NCBI RefSeq assembly: GCF_003314975.1
Contig: NZ_QNRF01000001.1
Coordinates: forward strand, 372,001-436,000
Length of the DNA: 64,000 nucleotides
Source of the DNA: Marinomonas aquiplantarum
GTDB taxonomy: Bacteria > Pseudomonadota > Gammaproteobacteria > Pseudomonadales > Marinomonadaceae
Reading direction: 5' to 3'
This document shows positions 47,714 through 57,677 of the stretch, one piece after another; the stretch's first letter is position 1, and each line of letters begins with the position of its first letter. The notes under the pieces were generated by a model. It was not told the DNA's origin. It made no database searches and worked only from the letters and a program-made list of their open reading frames with translations. A program made the position numbers and the translations under genes.

Positions 47714-49410
47714 CTAGCTTCTTTGTGTTGGAAACTTCATTTCATACATGGCCTTGTCTGCCCGAAGAAGTAATTTCTCCAATGATTCACCAGGTTGAAT
47801 AATACTCTGACCGAAACTGAATTGAATTTCTTCTAACTGCCCTTGAAGCACAACCGAGAGTGGCGTTTTAGAGGCTTGTAAATGACGCCAAATTCTCTCT
47901 AAATTGCCATCTGCTTCTTTTGCTAATATCAAAAACTCATCGCCGCCCCAGCGCCCCACTACACCCATGTCACCAACTAATGCTGTGAGATAGTTGGCAA
48001 TTTCTTGCAAGACTATGTCTCCTGACAAATGACCAAATCGATCATTAATGGATTTAAATTGGTTCACATCAAGATTAATCAGACCGAAAGATTCGTTATG
48101 AGCTTCCCAATCCGTCATATACAGATCCATTTGCTCATTAAAGCCACGACGGTTGAGTAAACCCGTTAACGCATCACAAGATGACAGACGCTCTAATTCA
48201 GCAGTCCGAAGGGCCACTTTTTGCTCTAATTTATTTTGTTGATCCAGTAAGGCTTGAGACATTTTTTGGTAGTGTCGTACCAAGCGCTTTATTTCTGAGC
48301 CAGCAAAGCGCCCTAAGGATGGCTTAACTTGATGCTGCTGAGCCAACTTTTGGATCGATGTATCCAGCACTTTGAGAGGACGAGTGACCACAAAGGAAAT
48401 CAATAGATAAAACAACACCAATGAACCCGCTAAACTAATCAGAGAAATGATTAAAATATTTAAAAACTCTTCAAGCGGCAGAAAACGCTCGATGTCGATA
48501 AAATTAACCTGATACCAATCAATCTCTGGAATATAGATCACACTAGCAAGTTGACGAACACCATTGCGATGAACAAACGCCATTTGCACTTGGTTCGGTT
48601 CTTGTTTGGCGGCCGCATAATGACGTTTTAAGGTCTGTTGAGAAGCGTCATCATCTAGTAAATGAAAAACTTGTTTTTTATCCAAGGTTTGCTTAGTAAT
48701 TGAGGCGTAATCAATCAATGATGCCTGCTGATATAACTGGATTGCCCCTTTATAATTGGTAAAGACAATGGCTGAGTAAATGTCTTGTTTTTCGACCATT
48801 TGATTCAAAAAATCGGTTAAATTCAGCCCAGTACCGACCACCCCGAGTATTTGCTCGCCATCGCGAATGAGAATATCACTCCAAAGTTTTATGACCCCTA
48901 ATTCAACATCTGGATTCACATTCAAATGCCGATCAAGTTGCTTCTCAACGAGACTGTAAAACCAAGCATCAGAGGCTTTATCTGGGTCTAAAGTGTATCG
49001 ATAAAAATCGTTTTTGGTCACCACTTCGCCTTTGCGACTAACTTGCTCATCGCTGTAGTAGTAGCGACCATTTTTGGTTAATGCAATGCAATAAAATAAG
49101 AGCGATCAGAGAAGTAGGGGCGAAATTGCTCTGTAGCTTGAAATGCTTGTTGTTTTAACAAGAGATCATCCGGATTCTTAGCCCAGGCTTTTAACGGAGC
49201 CAGCTGCGCAAAATCTTGAGAGAGCTTTACCTCTTGAATAAGAGGCAGTAAGGTTCTAACTTTATCGAATCGTAACTGCTTTTCGGCATAGCGCTCTATC
49301 CAGCTGACCACGATGTCCTCCACGACTACCCTCATGGAAGTCCAAGCTAAAAGCCCAACGGGGATAAATACCAGTAACGCGGCAATAAGCAATCGGGCTT
49401 TAATCGTCAT
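47714..49410 (-). pseudogene. Membrane diguanylate cyclase broken by a 5-bp duplication
   Basis: Two frames are pieces of one protein. Piece one (49078-49410) has a TM and Cache-like start and stops after SDRSYFIALH. Piece two (47714-49024) continues the sensor, TM, HAMP-like linker and GGDEF domain (VGRWGGDEF). The DNA between has AATGC twice in tandem (49080-49089, plus). Removing one copy restores SYFIALTKNGRYYYSD and one frame of about 563 residues. A shorter product from the GTG at 49024 might still be made. It may be a true pseudogene or a reversible slippage switch. Confidence 0.8.
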
Positions 49411-49537
49411 AAGGTGTCAGTATGCTATGAACAGAATGTTTAACATTAAACCGTATGAAAACAGATACACAATGCCAAAAAGCCCGATAAAATATTATTT
49501 TATGTAACCTGAGTCACCATGCGAGCAAACTGATTAA

Positions 49538-50611
49538 ATGAGCCACTGCAACAAACAACCGCCAGTACGACACCCGCCCATTATGGAGCCAAAGGTGTTT
49601 CGTCGCTTGCTATTACTGGCTTGTGTTAGCTTTATGCTGGTTTGGTTAATTGATGAAAGCAGTGGCATTATCTCCCCGTATGATGCTGCAGCCTATCCAA
49701 TTTGCATTGCTGCTTTTGCGGTCATTTATGTGGCGAGCCGCTACTCTTCTCATTTACATCAAAGCAATCTCCATTTACTAGCGTATCTCATTGTGGCGGG
49801 CTACTTAATCAGCACCAGTATTTGGCACCACATCGGCAGTAATGCCTTATTTTCTAACGCCGCACAATGGCTAGGTCTAAATTACGTCATTGCTTACTTA
49901 TTTCTGGAAGTAAAACGTGCAGTATCCACTACCATAGTGGTCTTGGCAGCCACTCTTATTGGTCATTATGTGGTACTCATTCAAAATCATAGTTTGGAAG
50001 ATACGATGGGAGTGGTATTGAATATCGCGGTTGCTCATGTTGTCTATATTGTTCTGCTGTGGACGGTTGTACGATTAAGAGTAAAAGCAGCACAAGCCAA
50101 TTCACGCATCAACCTACTAGAAAATTATGCTTATGTAGACTTATTGACGGGGATTTTGAACCGTAGAGGCCTAGAAAGAGTCTTTGATGAATTGGGCATT
50201 GATCAGATTACAAAAGACTCTCAACGATATGCTCTGATGATTATAGACATTGATTATTTTAAACAAGTAAACGATCAATTTGGTCATACGATGGGCGATA
50301 AAGTCCTCGCCAAAGTTGCCGCTAAATTAAATCGAGCCATCCGTCCAGAAGACATTATTGGGCGCTGGGGAGGCGAAGAGTTTGTGGTCTTAACATTAAA
50401 CCGTACCCCCCAAGAAGTGTTAGCATTAGCGGAACAATTACGACTTGGGATTAGTCAGTTATCGTTGGACGATGTCTCTGGCATAACGGTTAGCATTGGT
50501 ATTGGCTTCTCAAACCTAGCCAAAACACGACAGGAAGTGTTCAATATTGCGGACAGTAATCTGTACGAAGCCAAGCAGTCTGGCCGTGATAGCGTACGTT
50601 GCAGTATCTAA
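49538..50611 (+). CDS. Membrane-bound diguanylate cyclase with inhibitory site
   Basis: A 357-residue protein: about six hydrophobic segments in the N-terminal half (to about residue 180), then a GGDEF domain (YVDLLTGILNRRGLERVF, IIDIDYFKQVNDQFGHTMGD, RWGGEEF). RPED precedes GGEEF by five residues, an intact I-site for product feedback. The gene is divergent from the broken GGDEF gene. ATG 49583 is an alternative start; neither has a strong ribosome site. Confidence 0.88.
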   Translation: MSHCNKQPPVRHPPIMEPKVFRRLLLLACVSFMLVWLIDESSGIISPYDAAAYPICIAAFAVIYVASRYSSHLHQSNLHLLAYLIVAGYLISTSIWHHIGSNALFSNAAQWLGLNYVIAYLFLEVKRAVSTTIVVLAATLIGHYVVLIQNHSLEDTMGVVLNIAVAHVVYIVLLWTVVRLRVKAAQANSRINLLENYAYVDLLTGILNRRGLERVFDELGIDQITKDSQRYALMIIDIDYFKQVNDQFGHTMGDKVLAKVAAKLNRAIRPEDIIGRWGGEEFVVLTLNRTPQEVLALAEQLRLGISQLSLDDVSGITVSIGIGFSNLAKTRQEVFNIADSNLYEAKQSGRDSVRCSI

Positions 50612-50705
50612 TTATTTGTTCATACACATTTAATTACATAAAATTTACGATCGATGCTACCATGTAGGAAAAATGGAAGCCGATCATAAGGCGAAAGGAA
50701 TAACG

Positions 50706-51617
50706 ATGTTCAGAAGTAATGTTGATGTTGAAATCTTAGAAGCCAACTCAGACCGTGAATGCACCTTCTACGCTGACTATTTGGTTCAGCAAATTCGAAG
50801 CACTGCCACTAAAAATCTTCAAGGAAGAACGGTAGAAGAGCGAATTAAAAACATCAATGCTGAACTCGATTTACTGATCCGTAAAAAGAAAGCCCCTAAA
50901 AACTTTGCCACCCAAATGACCACAGCATTTGCTGCGACTCAACTACCCCATAGTTACTTCCGCTGGATTGACAAACTGGATAGCCGCTTATGCCATTGGC
51001 TTTGGTGTTATTTAAAAAAACATACCTTAGACAAAGATCAAGAAAACGCTGATCAAGGCATCCATCGTTCGCTTAAACGCCTCTCAAGCCAACCTTTTTT
51101 AATCGAAAAAGACAGTAATGCAGATCGTCACACGGACATCTTGAATGCGTTTTATCATAGTGAGCTAGACGCAAAGCAGCAACAGGATCTGCTCGACACC
51201 CTAAAAAGCATGTGGTTTGAAATCGAAGAAGACACCTCTGTTACGTCTTGGCTGGAAGACAATAATCTTGCTCAATGGCAATGGGCATATTCGTATCTGC
51301 AGAATGTTAAAACCCGTCCGCTGCCGCTTGCTTGGACCAGTCATAAAGACAGCGAGAAACGAGACATTGTTATTGCGACAATTGATTTATCGAACAACCA
51401 AGACCGCAAAGCCTTACTGATTGATAAAATGAAAAAGGCTTGGAGTCAGAAGAAATTCCGCGAAAAATCGAATGGCAAAAAACCATACAGCATCAGCATG
51501 ACACAAAATACCAAGCAAAAGCTGAATGCCCTAGCGGAAGAGAATGAGTTAAAGATTAATGAAATGGTCGAGCAGCTCATCCAGAACGAATACCAACGAC
51601 GCAATCCATCTGCCTAA
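50706..51617 (+). CDS. Conserved-looking protein of unknown function with C-terminal RHH-like segment
   Basis: A 303-residue protein I do not recognise. It is soluble and charged, with a helical N-terminal two-thirds. The last 40 residues (YSISMTQNTKQKLNALAEE...INEMVEQLIQNEY) look like a ribbon-helix-helix strand-helix-helix unit, so DNA binding is possible. ATG 50706 was chosen because AAAGGA precedes it at the right distance; the earlier frame start at 50673 adds 11 residues. No partner gene is visible. Confidence 0.75.
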   Translation: MFRSNVDVEILEANSDRECTFYADYLVQQIRSTATKNLQGRTVEERIKNINAELDLLIRKKKAPKNFATQMTTAFAATQLPHSYFRWIDKLDSRLCHWLWCYLKKHTLDKDQENADQGIHRSLKRLSSQPFLIEKDSNADRHTDILNAFYHSELDAKQQQDLLDTLKSMWFEIEEDTSVTSWLEDNNLAQWQWAYSYLQNVKTRPLPLAWTSHKDSEKRDIVIATIDLSNNQDRKALLIDKMKKAWSQKKFREKSNGKKPYSISMTQNTKQKLNALAEENELKINEMVEQLIQNEYQRRNPSA

Positions 51618-51644
51618 GCCTCTCAGCGATTTCCTATATAGAGC

Positions 51645-51684
51645 AACAACCTCGTAACACAGACAGCGTTGTTACGAGGTTGTT
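51645..51684. repeat. Perfect 15-bp inverted repeat (hairpin)
   Basis: Arms AACAACCTCGTAACA/TGTTACGAGGTTGTT with a ten-base loop, 27 bases after the preceding stop. There is no T run, so it may be a processing or 3'-stabilising stem rather than a standard terminator. Confidence 0.7.
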
Positions 51685-51802
51685 GTGATACACAGGCTCT
51701 ACCTAAGTTGTGTGTTTTTTAAACAAAAGATTGCACTCTGATGACACTTCGCTATAATCGCGCCTCGTATTTGACCGCTGGGTCAATTCTCTCTTAACCG
51801 AT

Positions 51803-51835
51803 TTGGGTTCCCTCACCCCAATAAAACGAAAAAGG
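51803..51835 (+). promoter_or_regulatory. preQ1-I riboswitch overlapping the yhhQ ribosome site
   Basis: Stem P1 TTGGG/CCCAA (51803-51807 with 51817-51821), the loop TTCCCTCAC, then an A-rich tail TAAAACGAAAAAGG whose AGG (51833-51835) pairs with CCT (51811-51813) as P2. The layout resembles the Thermoanaerobacter preQ1-I aptamer. Ligand binding would hide the AAAGG ribosome site of the queuosine-precursor transporter. Confidence 0.8.
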
Positions 51836-51841
51836 TACAAC

Positions 51842-52513
51842 ATGAGCACATTTACCCCAGAGCAGCAGGGCAAAGCCCTAGGCTACCTCGCAATGTTCCA
51901 TTTATTGGTGATTGCATCAAGCAACTACCTAGTTCAGATCCCGTTTACCCTGTTTGGTTTCCATACCACTTGGGGAGCATTTACTTTCCCTTTGATCTTT
52001 GTGGCTACCGATTTAACCGTTAGGATTTTTGGAGCACAGCTTGCCCGTCGAATCATTTTTACGGTCATGATTCCGTCCTTGATCATTTCCTATGTGCTGT
52101 CTGTTCTCTTTGCCCAAGGCGCATTCCAAGGCTTCGCCGCTTTATTAGAATTCGACACTTTCGTGGCGCGCATTGCCTTTGCCAGCTTGATGGCTTACTT
52201 ACTTGGTCAAGCCTTAGACATTCAGGTTTTTAATCGACTGCGTCAATTAAAACAGTGGTGGGTTGCGCCAATGGCGTCAACATTGGTTGGTAACGGTTTG
52301 GATACCTTGGCTTTCTTTGGTATCGCTTTCTATCGCAGTCCAGACGACTTCATGGCTACGCATTGGCCTGAAATCGCCATGGTAGACTTTACTTTTAAGT
52401 TGATCATTAGCTTAGGTTTATTCGTACCAATGTACGGCGTGCTGCTTAACTTCTTAGCCAAGAAATTAACACAGATTCAGCCCAACTTTAGCTTGGCAAG
52501 CTCTACAAGATAA
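51842..52513 (+). CDS. yhhQ: Queuosine precursor transporter YhhQ
   Basis: A 223-residue COG1738 membrane protein with about six helices; FPLIFVATDLTVRIFGAQLARRII is the family motif. YhhQ imports preQ0/preQ1 for queuosine tRNA modification. ATG 51842 is preceded by AAAGG inside the preQ1 riboswitch; the longer frame from 51803 translates the aptamer and is not real. The riboswitch and gene agree in ligand and substrate. Confidence 0.95.
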   Translation: MSTFTPEQQGKALGYLAMFHLLVIASSNYLVQIPFTLFGFHTTWGAFTFPLIFVATDLTVRIFGAQLARRIIFTVMIPSLIISYVLSVLFAQGAFQGFAALLEFDTFVARIAFASLMAYLLGQALDIQVFNRLRQLKQWWVAPMASTLVGNGLDTLAFFGIAFYRSPDDFMATHWPEIAMVDFTFKLIISLGLFVPMYGVLLNFLAKKLTQIQPNFSLASSTR

Positions 52514-52515
52514 AG

Positions 52516-52549
52516 AAAAGGCCTATTTCATGGAAATAGGCCTTTTTTA
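52516..52549 (+). terminator. Terminator of yhhQ
   Basis: Stem AAAAGGCCTATTTC/GAAATAGGCCTTTT with a three-base loop and a T run. Confidence 0.92.
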
Positions 52550-52588
52550 TAAAGGGGATGTCACGTTAAATATTGCTATAAAAGGGGA

Positions 52589-53323
52589 TTAATAGCTGTA
52601 TTTAACACCTAAACGGTAGCGAGGACGCCACTTGTCATTTGCAGTCACCTCATCACCATTAAAACGATACGTGTCACCCGACTTATAAGGCTTCAAACCA
52701 AATTCCACAAACGGATTCCAGCCACTTTTGAGCCCCTTGTATTCACCTTTAAAGTTCACATCTGAAAACCAAGACTGCTTATCTTCCCAGCGCGGTCCAG
52801 AAGCTTCAGGGTTGAATGTGTAGTCTACAGACGTACTTAATGACCAGTTCTCAACGCCTTTATAGCCAGCAGAGAAAGTCCAACGGTTGTAGTGGGAATT
52901 ATCATCATCTACTTTGGCTTCGTAGTTATAGCGGTGTCTAAAACCAACCGACCAGTCATTGCTGACCTTATAACCAAAACTAAAGTTAAATTGATGGCTC
53001 AGTTTATTAGAGCCAGATTCCCATTTGTATTGAGGGGTGAAAGTTAAATCGTCAGATAATTTAATACGGTAGCTGATGTTACTTTGCTGACCGTTACCTG
53101 ATAACTCTCCAAAAGCATTTTCATTGTTGCTTTTCCACTTTGCTTCAACACCAAAGCCAATGCCATTAGAAAAACGATGACTGACTTCAATACGATCTGA
53201 ATGACTGGCTGCCTGACCATCATACTCAGGCACGATTTCGTGCCTCATATTAATGCTTGTCGCATGCGCTGATGCACACACCAATCCTGACAAAACAACG
53301 GCAGATATAATCTTAATATCCAT
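52589..53323 (-). CDS. KdgM-family oligogalacturonate-specific porin
   Basis: A 244-residue outer-membrane beta-barrel with a signal peptide (cut near AHA/TS). Alternating strands with aromatic girdles (SNISYRIKL, FTPQYKWESG, WSVGFRHRYNYEAK) and the C-terminal tyrosine motif RPRYRLGVKYSY are typical of KdgM, a 12-strand channel for pectin fragments in plant-associated and marine bacteria. No pectin or alginate enzymes flank it here, so the substrate is uncertain. Confidence 0.88.
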   Translation of the reverse strand: MDIKIISAVVLSGLVCASAHATSINMRHEIVPEYDGQAASHSDRIEVSHRFSNGIGFGVEAKWKSNNENAFGELSGNGQQSNISYRIKLSDDLTFTPQYKWESGSNKLSHQFNFSFGYKVSNDWSVGFRHRYNYEAKVDDDNSHYNRWTFSAGYKGVENWSLSTSVDYTFNPEASGPRWEDKQSWFSDVNFKGEYKGLKSGWNPFVEFGLKPYKSGDTYRFNGDEVTANDKWRPRYRLGVKYSY

Positions 53324-53544
53324 ATAGAAACACCTTTTTATTATTATTGAACAGATATTTTAATATATACCCAAGATAATAAAATCGAAAGCATTTTTTG
53401 AATAAAAAATAACCAGGCGTAAATTCAATAGACAAAAAAAGGCTGAGCGAAACACACTCACCTGAAAAATTAATTCATTAGATCAAGGAATTAATGAATG
53501 AGAAAATAACGAGAAGGGAGATTAAATTTGATGCATTAGGATAA

Positions 53545-54969
53545 CTAAAACAACATTTCCTGACTTTGACACTCTAGTACTGAGACACAATTTCGGCCAG
53601 CAGCCTTAGATTGATAGAGAGCCTTATCTGCACAACTTAACATTTCGTCAACCGAAGATTGCCCTGTCGACTTATAAGCAACGCCAATAGAAACCGTAAA
53701 ATAAATTTTTTGATTATCACCGCTGAGCACCATGCAACTCTCCATTGTCATCCTTAAACGCTCAGCTTTTTGTGTTGCTTCCGCTTGCGTTGAGGCAGGT
53801 AACAGCACAATAAATTCCTCACCGCCAATACGTGCAAGCACATCCTCTTCAGCCAGCACACTTCGTCCCTGTTCTGCCAATGCTTGTAGCACTAAATCAC
53901 CGCTTTTATGACCATATACATCATTCACTTGTTTAAAGTGATCCACATCCAACATAATCAAAGCGATCGGCGAAGAAGTCGTAAGCGCCAGACCCAACGC
54001 TTGCTCACACAATTCAAAGAAGTAACCACGATTTACCAACCCAGTCAGGTGGTCGTAATAAGCTCGTCGCTCAAGCTCTTCTTGTGCCCGACAGTTCTCA
54101 ATGGCAATACTCGCTAGGTTACTGGCGAAGTGAATGAGTTCCAACTCTTTACTCGAAGGTGTAGATGGCATGGGCTTATATATGGCAAATGTCCCCAACA
54201 AAGCTCCCTTTGAGGAAATAATAGGATCGGACCAACAGGCAGAAACGCCCGCCAACCTAGCGGCGTCTCTAAAATCTGCCCAATAAGCATGCGAAAATAC
54301 ATCTTCCACGATAACTCGCTGACGCAGAAACGCCGCTGTTCCACAAGAACCGACATTTAAGCCAATCTTGACCCCATCAATCGCTTGGTTATAAGTGTCA
54401 GGCAGATCCGGCGCGGCCCCCAGTTTTAAACACTGTGTCTGAGAGTCAAATAGTAAAACGCTGCAAATCGCTTGCGGCGTTTCATATTGGATTTGTTTTA
54501 CCAGCATATGCAAGGTGTCACCCAAGGCAGAACTTTTTGCCACCCTTTCCAGCATATTACTGCGAGCACTCAAACGCTGTTCAGCAACACAGTAGTTAGT
54601 AACATCATTGAAGTACCAGAGACGCTTCCGCCCAATAATTGAAAAGCACAAATTGACGAAACAAGCTGAACCTTGCTTATCGAATAACTTTATTTGAATG
54701 TCTCGAATGGAATAGGGCAAGTCTGTTTCATCCAACCAGGGTGCAATCACTTGTGAATAGGAATCAGACTGACGTGATGCCAGATGATACCAAGAACGCA
54801 CGTCAGACAGGTCGGTTAAAACAAAACCAAATAAGCGCTGAAAAGCAGAGTTTATATATTCGATCGAGCCACTATCCATACTGGACCAAAAAGCAGGGAT
54901 GGGTGAGGAGTCAACCAAAGTCTCCAGACGAAATAGCTCGTTTTCGGGGTGCGTCATAACAAATACCAT
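53545..54969 (-). CDS. PAS-GAF-GGDEF diguanylate cyclase
   Basis: A 474-residue cytoplasmic protein: PAS (about 15-130; LVDSSPIPAFWSS...YINSAFQRLFGF), GAF (about 150-290; ICSVLLFD, GSCGTAAFLRQRVIVED, GTFAIYKP) and GGDEF (about 305-465; YYDHLTGLVNRGYF, MLDVDHFKQVNDVYGH, RIGGEEF). Active-site residues are intact; no RxxD I-site (AEED at that place). It should make c-di-GMP in response to a small ligand or redox signal. Start may be ATG 54969 or 54957. Confidence 0.9.
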   Translation of the reverse strand: MVFVMTHPENELFRLETLVDSSPIPAFWSSMDSGSIEYINSAFQRLFGFVLTDLSDVRSWYHLASRQSDSYSQVIAPWLDETDLPYSIRDIQIKLFDKQGSACFVNLCFSIIGRKRLWYFNDVTNYCVAEQRLSARSNMLERVAKSSALGDTLHMLVKQIQYETPQAICSVLLFDSQTQCLKLGAAPDLPDTYNQAIDGVKIGLNVGSCGTAAFLRQRVIVEDVFSHAYWADFRDAARLAGVSACWSDPIISSKGALLGTFAIYKPMPSTPSSKELELIHFASNLASIAIENCRAQEELERRAYYDHLTGLVNRGYFFELCEQALGLALTTSSPIALIMLDVDHFKQVNDVYGHKSGDLVLQALAEQGRSVLAEEDVLARIGGEEFIVLLPASTQAEATQKAERLRMTMESCMVLSGDNQKIYFTVSIGVAYKSTGQSSVDEMLSCADKALYQSKAAGRNCVSVLECQSQEMLF

Positions 54970-55090
54970 GTATACACTCGTGTGATCTAAATCCAAGGAT
55001 CACGATGGACACAAGTAAAACTCAACCCCTCTTTCTGACACAAGCCAAGAAGGGTGGCTTTTTGTATGGTTTTTGTACAAGCTCTATTCA

Positions 55091-55816
55091 TTAAGAGAAG
55101 AGAAATAGCTTAAAAGCCGCAACAGTAGACATGATTCGAATTAACCATTTGAACTGGGCTGGCTGCACCTTCTTGAGAAAGTGATAACCAATAAAGGAAC
55201 CGACCAACAAACCAGGAATAGCGTACAAACTGGTTTCAGCACTGTTAACCGTAAGCAACCCTAACCCAATGTAGAGAGGTAATTTTAATAGGTTGATAAT
55301 AAAGAAAGCCCAAGCCCTTGTACTTACATAGGTATTTTTATCGAGCTTTTGCTCTAGTAAGAATAAGCTAAACAATGGTCCTGCTGCGTTCGCAATCATA
55401 CTCACCACACCACCAAAGAACCCCATTGAATAAGCGGCCCAAGGACGACGCATGAAAGACGCGGGACGCACATCCAGATACAAACCTAAGGCAATCATCG
55501 CAATGATAGTAAAGCCTAGAAAACCAATGAACTGATCCGCATTAATATTGGCCAAAAAGTGACTGGCGGTAATAACACCAATAAAGGCTAAAGGTAAAAA
55601 ACGCGCCAGTACTGACCAAGCAATCTTACTTTTATAGCTCGATACCGCCATCAAATCCGTAATGATATACAAAGGTAACAATACCCCTAATGCTTCTGGA
55701 CCTGGAAATGCAATCATCACAATCGGCAGCACTAAAAGCCCCATGCCACCAACTGAAAATTTTGAAAAACCGGTTATTAATCCTGCGAGGAATAATACCG
55801 CTATGGATGTGTCCAT
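55091..55816 (-). CDS. TauE/SafE family sulfite/anion exporter
   Basis: A 241-residue membrane protein with about eight helices; the N-terminal FSKFSVGGMGLLVLPIVM and the repeat FFGGVVSMIANAAGPLFSLFLL are the two family motifs. TauE proteins move sulfite or sulfonates across the inner membrane. Divergent from a LysR gene 125 bp away, which likely regulates it. Confidence 0.9.
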   Translation of the reverse strand: MDTSIAVLFLAGLITGFSKFSVGGMGLLVLPIVMIAFPGPEALGVLLPLYIITDLMAVSSYKSKIAWSVLARFLPLAFIGVITASHFLANINADQFIGFLGFTIIAMIALGLYLDVRPASFMRRPWAAYSMGFFGGVVSMIANAAGPLFSLFLLEQKLDKNTYVSTRAWAFFIINLLKLPLYIGLGLLTVNSAETSLYAIPGLLVGSFIGYHFLKKVQPAQFKWLIRIMSTVAAFKLFLFS

Positions 55817-55941
55817 ATAAACCTCCTACACATCTGATCTAATCTGTATTTAATGAGGTTATGATAAGGTAATTAATGAAAAATAAATAATCTCGTTTTA
55901 CTATTAAAACGATATGAAAAAATGATCATCTTGGTGGCCCT

Positions 55942-56838
55942 ATGAAAATCGATCAAATCAAAGCTTTTATCGCAGTGGTAGAAACTGGCAGTTTTCGCTC
56001 TGCCGCTGAAGCCATTCATAAAACCCAACCAAGCGTTAGTGCCGCCATAAAAGCGCTAGAAAGCCAATATGACATTACCTTGTTTGATCGCAACAGTTAT
56101 CGTCCCGGCTTAACACCAGAGGGACATGCTTTTTTCAGACAATGTAAAAAACTGATGTCACAGGTGACTCAATTGGACTCCTTGGGACACGATTTGGCGA
56201 AAGGCGTCGAAACGCCACCACTGCACCTTTGCCTGAGTCAAATGAGCCTAGATCAAAACTGCGTAGAACGCATTCAAGCCTTTCAGCAACAATACTCTGA
56301 CGTCGACATCGACATTACAACCGACCATTTATACGGCTTGCAAGATAAGCTCGCCAAAGGCAAGTGCGATATCACGATTGGCCCAAGATATGGCTTAGAT
56401 GACCGTCATTCTTTACTAGAGCTTTATAAGATGGAAATGATTACAGTGATGAGCTCAAACTTGCTAGAGCAGCTCAACCTCACCGCCAAGAAGGTAAAGC
56501 AAACCGCACTGCAGTCCGTTCCACAGATTCTCGTCATCAATACTGCCAGCGATGGTTCCAGTCATGGACACAGACATGTTTTAACAACAGGAAAACGTTG
56601 GTATGTGAACGATTTTCAGGCTAAAAAGAGCCTGTTACTCAATAGCATGGGGTGGGCGAGAATGCCAAAACACATGATTCTTTCGGAGTTGGAAAACGAG
56701 CAGTTAGTGCCAATAGAAGTAGACAATTTCATGTCACGTAATCACGTGCCTATCTACATGGTACGACTACGACAGCAAACTCATAGTTACCAAGTTAATT
56801 TGTTCTGGGAAATGATGCGATCTTTTACGTCTCGATAA
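55942..56838 (+). CDS. LysR-family transcriptional regulator
   Basis: A 298-residue regulator with N-terminal winged helix (FIAVVETGSFRSAAEAIHKTQPSVSAAIKALE) and a C-terminal substrate-binding domain. It is divergent from the TauE-like gene, the standard arrangement for LysR control of a neighbour. Effector unknown; sulfur compounds are possible given the neighbour. Confidence 0.92.
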   Translation: MKIDQIKAFIAVVETGSFRSAAEAIHKTQPSVSAAIKALESQYDITLFDRNSYRPGLTPEGHAFFRQCKKLMSQVTQLDSLGHDLAKGVETPPLHLCLSQMSLDQNCVERIQAFQQQYSDVDIDITTDHLYGLQDKLAKGKCDITIGPRYGLDDRHSLLELYKMEMITVMSSNLLEQLNLTAKKVKQTALQSVPQILVINTASDGSSHGHRHVLTTGKRWYVNDFQAKKSLLLNSMGWARMPKHMILSELENEQLVPIEVDNFMSRNHVPIYMVRLRQQTHSYQVNLFWEMMRSFTSR

Positions 56839-56866
56839 TATTAAACAAGACGTAAAAATCAGATTA

Positions 56867-57673
56867 TCAAGGTATTACATTCAAGGCCCAATCATAATCT
56901 AGATAGACAATATCCAGATCACCATTTTTCAACGCCTGAATAGCCCGTGCGTCCAATGACAATTCAGCGAGATAATCCAACAAGAACGACTCTAAGGAAG
57001 CATAACCTGACCAACCTTTCTCAAAGTCTTGTTTATACCATTTGAAGATTGACGAGAGTTTCAACTCACCGTCTTCTAGTCGATTACGACTAACATCGGA
57101 TAAAAATAGGCGCGTTTGATCAATGAGTTGGACCTCTAACCTTTGGCCCTGATAGGCTTCAGCCCGTAACGCTGGGCAACCAATGCTGGCACAATTGACG
57201 ACAAAGTGTATGCGTGGATCTTGGTAACGATCCGACCCACGTATCATCTTGTGCTCGATGTCATCCAAAGAGACCATGTCACCAAAGAGTGACACCATGT
57301 CTTTTGACCAAGGCGAACGGAAGAGGCTTCCGAGATCTTTGATCGACTCAAGATCAGGCCATTGCGTGAGGATCAAGGCAACCGTCCAAGCATTATAAGC
57401 ATTAATCAAGAACGCCAACTGCTCCGCTGTTGACCAAGTATCAAAATGCGAACGTGACACATCAGACAAACGATCTAAATAAGCATTGAGATTCATCTTC
57501 TCCTCAGCAAAGCCCTGATAATCTACCTGTGTCGTTTGTCCGCCCTGTAACACTCTCACGTGCTGTTTGAGCAATTGATCCCATTCCGTATGATCAAAAC
57601 CACCCTCTGCTGCGCTAAGCGACTGACTGAATAAACCAAACAGCATAGACGTCACCAATAACCAAGTTTTCAT
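56867..57673 (-). CDS. DUF547 exported protein
   Basis: A 268-residue protein with a signal peptide (KTWLLVTSMLFGLFSQSLSA) and the DUF547 domain (LAFLINAYNAWTVALIL, HFVVNCASIGCPALR). The domain has papain-like Cys/His candidates (Cys in NCASIGCP). Function is unknown. ATG 57673 lies five bases before the upstream stop and shows GAGGCTAGG upstream, so it is coupled to the flavoprotein fusion gene; this pairing is common in marine bacteria. Confidence 0.88.
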   Translation of the reverse strand: MKTWLLVTSMLFGLFSQSLSAAEGGFDHTEWDQLLKQHVRVLQGGQTTQVDYQGFAEEKMNLNAYLDRLSDVSRSHFDTWSTAEQLAFLINAYNAWTVALILTQWPDLESIKDLGSLFRSPWSKDMVSLFGDMVSLDDIEHKMIRGSDRYQDPRIHFVVNCASIGCPALRAEAYQGQRLEVQLIDQTRLFLSDVSRNRLEDGELKLSSIFKWYKQDFEKGWSGYASLESFLLDYLAELSLDARAIQALKNGDLDIVYLDYDWALNVIP

Positions 57674-57677
57674 CAGC

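Noticed and set aside
51803-51841. N-terminal extension of YhhQ
   Set aside because: It is the preQ1 riboswitch read as protein.
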